From Gaiellasilicea sp035556515 (GTDB lineage Bacteria; Actinomycetota; Thermoleophilia; Gaiellales; Gaiellaceae): a DNA stretch of 21,835 bases. Below are positions 1 to 6,799 of the stretch, piece by piece. The notes beneath the pieces are model-generated. The model saw only the letters and a list, made by a program, of their open reading frames with translations, made no database searches and was not told the origin of the DNA. Position 1 is the first letter of the stretch; each line of letters opens with the position of its first letter. The DNA is taken from the NCBI GenBank assembly GCA_035556515.1, contig DATMEO010000049.1, positions 1 through 21,835 on the forward strand. The letters are read 5' to 3'. A program made the position numbers and the translations under genes.

Positions 1-328
1 GCAGCGGCACGACGATCGCCGCCGGGCCCGTGGAGGCGCCGATCTGGAGCTCGCCCGTCAGCTCGCCCTCGCCTTCGCCCGCGATCTCGTCGAGGATCTG
101 CCCCTCGAGCGTCAGCAGGCGCTGAGCACCGCGGTAGAGCCTGAGCCCCGCCTCGGTTGGCTCGACGCGGCGGCCGGAGCGGTCGAGCAGCTGCGTCCCG
201 AGCCGCTTCTCGAGCGCCCGCACCTGCAGCGAGACGGCGGGTTGCGTGACGCCGAGACGCTCTGCCGCCTGCGAGAAACTGCGCCGCTCGACGACCGCGC
301 AGAAGGCAGCGAGCTGACGTGTGTCCAT
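1..328 (-). CDS. LysR-family transcriptional regulator, N-terminal part (runs off the window)
   Basis: This is the first 109 residues of a LysR-type DNA-binding regulator; the rest lies beyond base 1. The protein opens MDTRQLAAFCAVVERRSFSQ, followed by AAERLGVTQPAVSLQVRALE, the typical LysR winged helix-turn-helix (about residues 2-60). The linker helix follows (LLTLEGQILDEIAGEGEGEL), and the effector domain begins at LQIGASTGPAAIVVPL. In this family the C-terminal domain binds a small molecule and the protein acts as a tetramer on its own promoter and a neighbouring one. The ATG at 326-328 is chosen because it begins exactly where the family begins. On the minus strand TAAGGT lies at -12 to -7 relative to it, so the mRNA is probably leaderless. 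The divergent DUF354 gene is the obvious candidate target. The ligand cannot be inferred. Confidence 0.9.
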   Translation of the reverse strand, partial: MDTRQLAAFCAVVERRSFSQAAERLGVTQPAVSLQVRALEKRLGTQLLDRSGRRVEPTEAGLRLYRGAQRLLTLEGQILDEIAGEGEGELTGELQIGASTGPAAIVVPL

Positions 329-354
329 AAGCAGACCTTATAGACTCGCAGCAG
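327..354. promoter_or_regulatory. Divergent promoter region with a LysR-type (T-N11-A) operator
   Basis: The 26-base gap between two divergent start codons holds the dyad ATAAG-CAGAC-CTTAT at 327-341, which contains T-N11-A, the geometry expected of a LysR-family box. Overlapping it are a minus-strand hexamer TAAGGT (complement of 335-340), six bases from the LysR ATG, and a plus-strand TAGACT (341-346), eight bases from the GTG at 355. Both match the actinobacterial -10 pattern TAnnnT and would give leaderless or near-leaderless mRNAs. A regulator bound to this dyad would cover both promoters, so autoregulation is the simplest reading. The dyad and hexamers are seen in the sequence; promoter activity is inferred. 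Confidence 0.5.
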
Positions 355-1356
355 GTGCGCGTCTGGATCGACATCACGAACTCGCCGCACGTGCCGTTCT
401 TCCGCCCGCTGCTGCAACTGCTCGCGGAAGACGGGCACGAGGTCGAGGTGACCGCGCGGGCGTACGCGCAGACGCTCGAGCTGCTGGAGCTGAACGGGAT
501 CGAGCATCGTGTCGTCGGCCCGGCGCACGGCGGTGCCGGGGCAGTCGCAAAGGCACGCGCGATGGCGGGGCGCCTGCCCGCGCTGCGACGCTTTGCGAGC
601 GGCCGCCGATTCGACCTCGCGCTCGCGCACGGCTCGCACGAAGTGATGCTGGCGGCGCGCAGCCTCGGGATCACGGGGGCAACGGCGCACGACTACGAGT
701 TCGCGAAGCTGCAGCATCACCTCGGCCTCCGCGCCGCGACGCGGGTGGTCTTCCCCGACGCAGTCCCGCCAGAGCGCCTCAAGCGATTCGGGGTCGACCC
801 GACGAAGCTGCGCCACTATCCCGGGATCGAGGAGGAGTACTACCTCGCCGACTTCGAGCCCGACTCTGCGGTGCTCGAGGGCATCGATCCGAGGAAGGTG
901 CTCGCGGTCGTGCGGACGCCGCCCGACGTCTCGCTCTACCACCGGCACGGCAACCCGCTCTTCGCCGACGTACTCGAGCGGCTCGGCCGGGACGAGTCGG
1001 TGCATGCGGTCGTGCTGCCGCGGACCGCCGAGCAGCGGAGCTCGATTCGCGCGCGCGGCCTTCCCTCGTTGCACGTCCCCGAGCACGCTGTCGACGCCCA
1101 GAGCCTCGTCGCGCTCGCCGATCTCGTCGTCTCCGCCGGGGGGACGATGAACCGGGAGGCGGCCGCGCTCGGCACCCCGGTCTACACGACGTTCGCCGGG
1201 AAGCTCGGGGCGGTCGACGAGATGCTCATCCGCGAGGGCAGGCTCGTCCCGCTTCACAGCCCCGATGCGCTCGCACTCCGAAAGCGCGAGGGTCCCGGCG
1301 AGCGGACTCGCCGGGACCCTCGGTTGCTGCTCGAGCTGCTGCTCTCTGCTGGCTAG
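355..1356 (+). CDS. DUF354 family glycosyltransferase-like protein
   Basis: The 333-residue protein opens with the family hallmark (M/V)RVWIDITNSPHVPFFRPLL and continues in a two-domain arrangement resembling GT-B glycosyltransferases and UDP-GlcNAc 2-epimerases. The second-domain signature VVSAGGTMNREAAALGTPVYT (about residues 259-279) corresponds to the nucleotide-sugar-binding region of the MurG-like fold. The length matches the usual 330-350 residues. No signal peptide or membrane segment is visible, so it is cytoplasmic. The start is GTG at 355, because the conserved N-terminus begins there and a -10-like TAGACT lies only eight bases upstream. The C-terminus (RRDPRLLLELLLSAG) looks genuine although a strong hairpin is embedded just before it. 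DUF354 proteins lack a firm biochemical assignment; a role in envelope or exopolysaccharide metabolism is an inference from the fold and neighbours. Confidence 0.85.
   Translation: MRVWIDITNSPHVPFFRPLLQLLAEDGHEVEVTARAYAQTLELLELNGIEHRVVGPAHGGAGAVAKARAMAGRLPALRRFASGRRFDLALAHGSHEVMLAARSLGITGATAHDYEFAKLQHHLGLRAATRVVFPDAVPPERLKRFGVDPTKLRHYPGIEEEYYLADFEPDSAVLEGIDPRKVLAVVRTPPDVSLYHRHGNPLFADVLERLGRDESVHAVVLPRTAEQRSSIRARGLPSLHVPEHAVDAQSLVALADLVVSAGGTMNREAAALGTPVYTTFAGKLGAVDEMLIREGRLVPLHSPDALALRKREGPGERTRRDPRLLLELLLSAG
1287..1322. terminator. Perfect 16-bp hairpin between convergent genes (terminator-like, inside the DUF354 3' end)
   Basis: The arms CGAGGGTCCCGGCGAG (1287-1302) and CTCGCCGGGACCCTCG (1307-1322) pair without mismatch around a CGGA loop. 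No U-tract follows on either strand, as is common for hairpins at gene ends in GC-rich actinobacteria. It lies 34 bases before the end of the plus-strand DUF354 gene and about 50 bases beyond the stop of the minus-strand phosphatase gene, so it could stop both converging transcripts. On the plus strand it is translated as part of the DUF354 C-terminus. The pairing is seen directly; terminator function is inferred. Confidence 0.55.
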
Positions 1357-1374
1357 AGCAGACCAGCTGGAGGA

Positions 1375-2847
1375 TCAGACGCCCAGCCTGTGCCAGGCGC
1401 CCCAGATCGCGAAGCTGATCCCCTGGGAGGCTTGGATGTTGACGAACAGCGTCTCGCCGTCGGGGCTGAAGGTCGCGCCGGCGAACTCCTCCCCGTACCG
1501 CGGGGCGTTGGGCGGGCTGTTCCGATGCAGCCTGTTCAGGGCGATGTCGAAGATCTGGCCGCCGCGGTTGAGGCCCCGCAGGTAGTTGTCGACGAGGCCG
1601 TCCTCGCAGAGGACGAGCGTCCCTCGGCCGCTACGGACGGTGACGTTGTCCGGGAGATCGAGGGCGTCGGACCCCGGCGACTCGTAGATCAGCTGCAGGG
1701 TCTGCTCGGCGACGCGGTACGCCCAGATCTGCCCGCTGCCGTTGCCGAAGCCGTCCGCGATCGGGCCGAAGCTGCCCTCGGCCGGGCCGCCACCCTGCGT
1801 GCAGCAGAAGTAGACGACGCCGCGGTCGTAAACGCAGCCTTCGATCCGCGAGAACCAGGCGGCGCCTTGCGCACGGCCCTGGTTGCCCACGAAGTTGATC
1901 GCGTCGTTGTTGCTCGTCGGAGCGGGCTGACCCGGGGTGTAGGGGAAGACGACGTCCGGCTGCTCGATGTCGACCCACGTCACGGCGTACGTGGCGCGCC
2001 GACGCTGGGCTGCAGCCAGATCGGCGTTCGGCATACCGACGACCGCGAGCATCTGGAGCCGACCGCCATCCGCGAGCGAGCCGCTCTCCATCGGGTTCTC
2101 GGGCGGGATGTACCGGTAGAAGCCCGACGGGAAGCCGAAGTTGTCCTCGGTCAGGTAGAGGATTCCGCCGGCAGGGTCGAACGCGACCGCCTCGTGCGCG
2201 AAGCGCCCCGCGCTCCGGATCGGCTGGCGATCCGACTGTCCGCCCGCCGGCACCTCGAAGATGTACCCGTGCGGCTTCTGGAGGCTGGTGTTTGGTGCAC
2301 CCGTGAAGTCCGCGCCGACGTCCGGACCGTTGACCGTCTCCTCGCACGTGACCCAGCTGCCCCAGGGCATCCGGCCGCCCATGCAGTTCATCTGGGTGCC
2401 GTTAAGGCTCGTGAACGATTCGTGGACGTTGCCGAAGCCATCGACCAGGGTGGTGGTCGTTCCACCCGCCGTACTCGCGTCGTACGGCGTTCCCGGCCCG
2501 AATGCCGGAGCAGGCCCGTTCACCTCGTGGTTCCGCACGAGCCAGACCTTTCCCTGCGGACCCGGGAAAGCGGCCATACCGTCGTGCCGCCCGGGCAGCT
2601 GTGTCCCGTCGCTGAGAATCACAGGTGGACCGTCGGTGTCGTGGAACGAGCGGTACTCGAAGCCCTCCGGAAGATGTAGGCGTACCCGGCCGTCGCGTAG
2701 ATCGGCCACGGGGCCCAGATCGCGGAAGCCGGGCGCCGCTTGCGCCGTTCCGGCTACGACATCCGCAAAGGGCCAGAGCGCCGCGCCCCCGGTCGCGACA
2801 GCCACCCTTTGGAGAAACGTACGGCGATCGACCGCCTTCATGGCCAT
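1375..2847 (-). CDS. Tat-exported PhoX-like (DUF839) phosphatase
   Basis: This 490-residue protein carries a twin-arginine signal: VDRRTFLQRVAV at residues 6-17, then a hydrophobic stretch and an AQA cleavage region near residue 36. Folded cofactor-bearing export is typical of PhoX. The body matches the DUF839/PhoX family. Residues 163-171 read GSWVTCEET, containing the TCEE motif (Cys168) that contributes metal ligands in PhoX enzymes, and HEAVAFDPAGGILYLTED supplies further acidic positions. Known PhoX enzymes are Ca/Fe-dependent alkaline phosphatases that release phosphate from organic esters outside the cytoplasm. Subfamilies vary, so the exact substrate is uncertain. The start has a strong ribosome site, GGGGAGGGGAT, before ATG at 2847; a second ATG at 2841 is equally placed. 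The 67 bases upstream, to the end of the dehydratase gene, show no recognisable PHO-type operator. Confidence 0.85.
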   Translation of the reverse strand: MAMKAVDRRTFLQRVAVATGGAALWPFADVVAGTAQAAPGFRDLGPVADLRDGRVRLHLPEGFEYRSFHDTDGPPVILSDGTQLPGRHDGMAAFPGPQGKVWLVRNHEVNGPAPAFGPGTPYDASTAGGTTTTLVDGFGNVHESFTSLNGTQMNCMGGRMPWGSWVTCEETVNGPDVGADFTGAPNTSLQKPHGYIFEVPAGGQSDRQPIRSAGRFAHEAVAFDPAGGILYLTEDNFGFPSGFYRYIPPENPMESGSLADGGRLQMLAVVGMPNADLAAAQRRRATYAVTWVDIEQPDVVFPYTPGQPAPTSNNDAINFVGNQGRAQGAAWFSRIEGCVYDRGVVYFCCTQGGGPAEGSFGPIADGFGNGSGQIWAYRVAEQTLQLIYESPGSDALDLPDNVTVRSGRGTLVLCEDGLVDNYLRGLNRGGQIFDIALNRLHRNSPPNAPRYGEEFAGATFSPDGETLFVNIQASQGISFAIWGAWHRLGV

Positions 2848-2914
2848 ATCCCCTCCCCGGTCTCGTAGGTCGTCGCGCTCGACCCTAACCCAGCGCCGCC
2901 GCGTCGTCTAGCGC

Positions 2915-4822
2915 CTACACCGAGTCGGAGGCGGGCGTCGCAGTTGCCACGGCGCCCGTTTCCGTGTCGACGCCGATTCGCGTCGGCTCGCGGACGATCG
3001 CGGCGAGGCGGCCGACCAGCTCGAGCGTCTCGCCGGACTCGACGAGGCGTTCAAGCTCGTCCAGTTTGCCCTCGAGCCAGGCGCGCTCGACCGCGGAGAC
3101 GTCCAGGGCGGCGATCTTCGGGTGCGTCGTCGGCTTCCACGTCTCGCCCTCGGCGAACAGCTCCTCGTGGATCTTCTCGCCCGGCCTGGCACCGATGAAG
3201 GTGATCGCGACGTCACGCTCCGGCTCCTTGCCGGAGAGGCGGATCATGTTCCGGGCCAGGTCGACGATCCGGATCGGCTCGCCCATGTCGAGGACGAGGA
3301 TCCGGCCCCGGCCCCCGATCGCGCCGGCCTGGATCACGAGCGCCACCGCCTCCGGGATCGTCATGAAGAAGCGCGTCATCTCGGCATCGGTGACGGTGAC
3401 CGGCCCGCCGCGCTCGATCTGGCGACGGAAGAGCGGAATCACGCTGCCGGCCGAGTTCAGGACGTTGCCGAAGCGGACGGCGACGAACTTCGTCGCCACG
3501 TCGTCGCGCTCGCCGTGCGAGCCGACGATCCACTCGCAGAGTGTCTTCGACTGCCCGTAGACGCTGTACGGGTTCAGCGCCTTGTCGGTCGAGATCAGCA
3601 CGAAGCGCTCGACGCCGTGGGCGATCGCCGCGTCGGCGACGATGCGGGTGCCGAGGACGTTGTTCGCGACCGACTCGAGCGGGTTCGCCTCCATCAGCGG
3701 CACGTGCTTGTACGCCGCCGCGTGGAAGACGACATCCGGCCGGTAGCGCTCGAAGACCTGGTGCAGCCGCTTGCGGTTGCGCACGTCGGCGAGCACGGGC
3801 ACGCAGGCGCTGAAGCGGCGCTCGTCGACGAGCTCGCGCTCGATGTCGTAGAGGGAGCTCTCGGCCTGGTCGACCATCACGATCCGCTTCGGCTCGGCCC
3901 GGGCGAGCTGCCGGCAGAGCTCGGAGCCGATCGAGCCGCCGGCGCCGGTGACGAGCACGACCTTGTCCTTCACGTAGGAGGCGATCGCGTCGACGTCGAC
4001 CTCGACCGGCTCGCGGCCGAGCAGGTCCTCGACCTCCACCGGCCGGACCTGCTTCGCGAGGTCGAGATCGCCGGCGATCAACTCGTTCAGTCCCGGCAGC
4101 GTCTTGACCGCCACGTTCTCGGCGCGGGCCATCTCGACGATGCGCGCACGCTGTTCGCCCGAGGCGGACGGGATCGCGATCAGCAGCTCGTCGGGCCTGC
4201 GGTCGCGCAGCAGGTGTGGCAGCTCGTCGCTCGTGCCGAGCACGCGGATCCCGTGCAGGCGCAGGTTCTTCTTGCGCGGGTCGTCGTCGATCAACCCGAT
4301 CGGTGTGTAGCCGAGGTCGGGCGTGCGCAGGATCTCCTTCAGCATCAGCTGGGCCGCGTCGCCCGCGCCGACGACGATCACCTCCCGACCGCGCGCGACG
4401 ATCGAGCGGCTCTGCGGCCGCTCGATGATCGTTCGCGCCAGCATCCGCGAGCCGGCGACGAGCGCCAGCGTCAGCAGCCCGTCGATCACCCAGACCGTGC
4501 GCGGCACCTCGGCGGCATGGACGTCGAAGAAGCTGAAGACGAGGAACGTGACGAGGCTCGCCGCGACGACGCCGCGGGCCGCCCCCCACATGTCCCGAGT
4601 CGAGACGTAGCGCCACCAGCGGTTGTAGAAGCCGAAGAGCGCGAAGATGCCCAGCTTGATCGCCGCGACCAGCGCGAGGATCTGCCAGGAGACGTAGTAC
4701 TCGTAGTAGACCGGCAGGTCGGTGTCGAAGCGGAGCCGGAAGGCGAAGAACCAGGCCGCGACGACGATCGCGAGATCGGCCGCGAGCTGCGGCAGCCGAT
4801 GCCGGTTGATCGGCGTTCTCAC
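2915..4822 (-). CDS. CapD/FlaA1/WbpM-type membrane-bound NDP-sugar 4,6-dehydratase (polysaccharide biosynthesis protein)
   Basis: The N-terminus has about four membrane helices (LAADLAIVVAAWFFAFRLRF and following, residues 10-130). Next comes a nucleotide-binding-like domain (EVIVVGAGDAAQLMLKEIL), then a C-terminal extended SDR domain with the Rossmann motif VTGAGGSIGSE near residue 291 and STDKALNPYSVYGQSK at 411-426. Family members dehydrate UDP-HexNAc at C4/C6, the first step to di-deoxy amino sugars for glycans; the DegT aminotransferase immediately upstream fits as the next step. I chose GTG at 4822 because residues start matching the family there (MRTPINRHRLPQLAADL). The frame stays open to a GTG at 4954, but the extra 44 codons are Arg/Gly-rich, use poorly GC-biased third positions (AGA, GGA, GTA, CTT) and cover a large hairpin. 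The longer start remains possible. One oddity: Tyr422 sits where WbpM-like enzymes carry Met. Confidence 0.87.
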   Translation of the reverse strand: MRTPINRHRLPQLAADLAIVVAAWFFAFRLRFDTDLPVYYEYYVSWQILALVAAIKLGIFALFGFYNRWWRYVSTRDMWGAARGVVAASLVTFLVFSFFDVHAAEVPRTVWVIDGLLTLALVAGSRMLARTIIERPQSRSIVARGREVIVVGAGDAAQLMLKEILRTPDLGYTPIGLIDDDPRKKNLRLHGIRVLGTSDELPHLLRDRRPDELLIAIPSASGEQRARIVEMARAENVAVKTLPGLNELIAGDLDLAKQVRPVEVEDLLGREPVEVDVDAIASYVKDKVVLVTGAGGSIGSELCRQLARAEPKRIVMVDQAESSLYDIERELVDERRFSACVPVLADVRNRKRLHQVFERYRPDVVFHAAAYKHVPLMEANPLESVANNVLGTRIVADAAIAHGVERFVLISTDKALNPYSVYGQSKTLCEWIVGSHGERDDVATKFVAVRFGNVLNSAGSVIPLFRRQIERGGPVTVTDAEMTRFFMTIPEAVALVIQAGAIGGRGRILVLDMGEPIRIVDLARNMIRLSGKEPERDVAITFIGARPGEKIHEELFAEGETWKPTTHPKIAALDVSAVERAWLEGKLDELERLVESGETLELVGRLAAIVREPTRIGVDTETGAVATATPASDSV

Positions 4823-4881
4823 GCCCCTGGCCGCCTTCCGGTTGCGGCCGGCGGAGCCGGCCTCCACCGCAAGGCTTGGGT

Positions 4882-4949
4882 CTCTCGCGGCCCGCGACTC
4901 TCCGAGTCCGTACTCACGTACTGTCCTCTCCGGTCGCGATCCGCGAGAG
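4882..4949 (-). promoter_or_regulatory. Long imperfect hairpin between the aminotransferase and dehydratase genes
   Basis: Arms 4882-4898 (CTCTCGCGGCCCGCGAC) and 4933-4949 pair at 15 of 17 positions, interrupted by one 2x2 internal mismatch, around a 34-base loop. The loop itself contains GTAC-TCAC-GTAC (4910-4921), which can form a small stem. The structure begins 23 bases after the aminotransferase stop codon in the direction of transcription and ends about 60 bases before the preferred dehydratase start at 4822. It could be a terminator or attenuator, or an RNA-processing or stabilising stem that sets the ratio of the two enzymes. No known riboswitch consensus was recognised. The pairing is seen; the role is inferred. 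Confidence 0.4.
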
Positions 4950-4972
4950 GCCACCAGGCACGCGAGACGAGC

Positions 4973-6079
4973 TCACGCCCGCGCGGACGCGACGCCGACG
5001 GCGGCGAGGACGGTCGAGACGACGCGCTCCTGCACTTCCGGCCCGATCCCGCCCCAGAGCGGCAGCGCCAGGTTCTCGGCGGCCGCCTTCTCGGTCTCCG
5101 GCAGCGAGCCGCGCTCCCAGCCTAGATGACGCAGCGCGGGCTGGAGGTGGAGCGGCGTCACGTAGTACGCGGCCGAGGCGATCTCGCGCTCAGCGAGCGC
5201 CGCAGCGATCCGTTCGCGCTCGGTCGTGCGGACGACGTACATGTGGTAGACGTGGCCGGCTGCCTCGGCCGGCAGCTCGACGGCATCGCCGAGGCCGAGC
5301 TCTGCGTAGCGCACTGCGCCCTCGCGGCGGGAGGCGTTCCAACCGGCGAGATGCGGGAGCGAGATGCGGAGGAAGGCGGCCTGGAGCGCGTCCAAGCGCG
5401 AGTTCGTCCCGATCAGCTCGAACGTCTTCTTGTCGCGCGAGCCGTGGAAGCGGAGCATGCGAATCCGGTCCGCGACCTCGTCGTCTGTGGCGGCGACGAG
5501 GCCGCCGTCGCCGAGCGCGAACAGGTTCTTGGTCGGGAAGAAGCTGAACGTCGAGGCCACACCCGTCGTCGCGACCCCCTCGGCGCCGAAGGCCTGGGCG
5601 GCGTCCTCGAGCAGCGGCAGGCCGAAGGCAGCCAGCTCGGCGAGCGGCGCCGGACGGCCGAAGAGATGCACCGGCACGATCGCCTTCGTGCGCGGGCCGA
5701 TCCTGCGCTCGACGTCCTCGGGATCGAGATTCAGCGTCACCGGATCGATGTCGGCGAACACCGGCGTCGCGCCCGCGCGGGCGATCGCCTCGGCGGTCGC
5801 GTAGAAGGTGAAGCTAGGGCAGATCACCTCGTCGGCTGTACTGCCTCCACCCCGGGGGCCCACTCCCATCGCCTCGAGCGAGAGCACGAGCGCGTCGGTG
5901 CCGTTCGCGACCCCGATCGCGTGCGGGACGCCGAGGTACGCGGCGGCCTCCTCCTCGAACGCCTGCACCTCAGGCCCGAAGATGAACCGTCCCGACTCGA
6001 CGACGCGTTCGAAGGCCTCCCGAAACTCCGGGATCAGCGGCGCGTACTGCGCCTTGACGTCGACGAGATCGATTCTCAC
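4973..6079 (-). CDS. DegT/DnrJ/EryC1/StrS-family PLP-dependent sugar aminotransferase
   Basis: This 368-residue protein is full length for the family and transfers an amino group, usually from glutamate, to a keto-sugar nucleotide. Visible hallmarks are the opening VKAQYAPLIPEFREAFERVV, the cofactor-pocket segment GVANGTDALVLSLEA, EVICPSFTFYATAEAI, LLEDAAQAFGAE with its PLP-contacting Asp, and SFFPTKNLFALGDGGLV, in which Lys184 is the Schiff-base lysine. The late FHGSRDKKTFELIGTNSRLDALQAAFL segment is also typical. It is cytoplasmic with no signal. The start is GTG at 6079, 12 bases after the DedA stop, so the two genes are likely cotranscribed. Paired with the downstream CapD-type dehydratase, it probably aminates a 4-keto-6-deoxy (or 3-keto) sugar nucleotide destined for a surface glycan. 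The exact sugar and regiochemistry cannot be read from sequence. Confidence 0.92.
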   Translation of the reverse strand: MRIDLVDVKAQYAPLIPEFREAFERVVESGRFIFGPEVQAFEEEAAAYLGVPHAIGVANGTDALVLSLEAMGVGPRGGGSTADEVICPSFTFYATAEAIARAGATPVFADIDPVTLNLDPEDVERRIGPRTKAIVPVHLFGRPAPLAELAAFGLPLLEDAAQAFGAEGVATTGVASTFSFFPTKNLFALGDGGLVAATDDEVADRIRMLRFHGSRDKKTFELIGTNSRLDALQAAFLRISLPHLAGWNASRREGAVRYAELGLGDAVELPAEAAGHVYHMYVVRTTERERIAAALAEREIASAAYYVTPLHLQPALRHLGWERGSLPETEKAAAENLALPLWGGIGPEVQERVVSTVLAAVGVASARA

Positions 6080-6091
6080 GGCCGGAAGAGT

Positions 6092-6790
6092 CTAGCGAGG
6101 CTCCGTTGCGGGTCTGCCGCGCCTGCGCACGTACTTCCACCCCAGCCATGCGGCCCCTGCCACGAGCAGCGCGAGCACCGTGTAGTCGACGTAATGGAAC
6201 GCGTGGTGGAACTCCTCCCACTGGCTGCCGAGCGCCCAGCCGACGCCGGCGAGGCCGAAACACCAGATCGCGGAGCCGAGGAAGGTCAGTACGGTGTAGC
6301 GCCGGAACGGCGCTTCGAAGACGCCCGCCGGGATCGAGACGAACGAGCGGACGACCGGCGTCAGCCGGCCGAGGAAGACGGCCCAGTCCTCCCAGCGCTC
6401 GAACCAGCGCTCCGCCTTGTCGAGCTTCTCCTCGTTCAGGTGAAGCCAGCGGCCGTGGCGCTCGAGGAACGGCCGCCCGCCGTGCAGGCCCAGCCACCAG
6501 CCTCCGATCGCGCCGAGCGTGTAGCCGATCGTGCCTGCGAGGGCGACTGCGAGAAACGCCTCCAGGCCGGGCTCGAGCGTCCAGCCGAAGAGCTTGACGT
6601 CCTGGCCGGGAAAGGCGCCCGCGGCGACAGCGCCGCCGTAGACCATCACCGGCTCGCTCGCCGCCGGGAAGACGGCGTCGATCAGCATCAGCAGAAAGAC
6701 GGCGTAGAGGCCGTAGTCGCCGACCACGGTCGTGAGGAGATCGGTGATCTCCGCCAGGATTGAGGCGACCTGCATCGAGGCGACCGGCAC
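6092..6790 (-). CDS. DedA-family (VTT domain) integral membrane protein
   Basis: The 232-residue protein has several hydrophobic segments and the DedA/VTT signature. FPAASEPVMVYGGAVAAG (about residues 44-61) carries the conserved acidic residue of the re-entrant region. FLGRLTPVVRSFVSIPAGVFEAP (about 138-160) carries the conserved arginines. The C-terminal tail KYVRRRGRPATEPR is basic and cytoplasmic. DedA proteins have been implicated in returning undecaprenyl phosphate across the membrane and in maintaining proton motive force. That fits the position just upstream of amino-sugar biosynthesis genes, since lipid-linked glycan assembly uses the same carrier; this member's own activity is inferred. 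The start is GTG at 6790, nine bases after the previous stop; ATG at 6775 (MQVASILAEITDLL) is equally plausible and would remove five residues. Confidence 0.88.
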   Translation of the reverse strand: MPVASMQVASILAEITDLLTTVVGDYGLYAVFLLMLIDAVFPAASEPVMVYGGAVAAGAFPGQDVKLFGWTLEPGLEAFLAVALAGTIGYTLGAIGGWWLGLHGGRPFLERHGRWLHLNEEKLDKAERWFERWEDWAVFLGRLTPVVRSFVSIPAGVFEAPFRRYTVLTFLGSAIWCFGLAGVGWALGSQWEEFHHAFHYVDYTVLALLVAGAAWLGWKYVRRRGRPATEPR

Positions 6791-6799
6791 CCGGGCAGG

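Noticed and set aside
2848..2914. PHO-box upstream of the PhoX-like gene
   Set aside because: No pair of spaced direct repeats resembling a PhoP/PhoB site is visible in the 67-base gap.
3122..5125. Long plus-strand open frame opposite the dehydratase gene
   Set aside because: It is an antisense shadow typical of high-GC coding DNA. The product is Arg/Asp/His-rich low complexity, while the minus strand encodes a full conserved enzyme.
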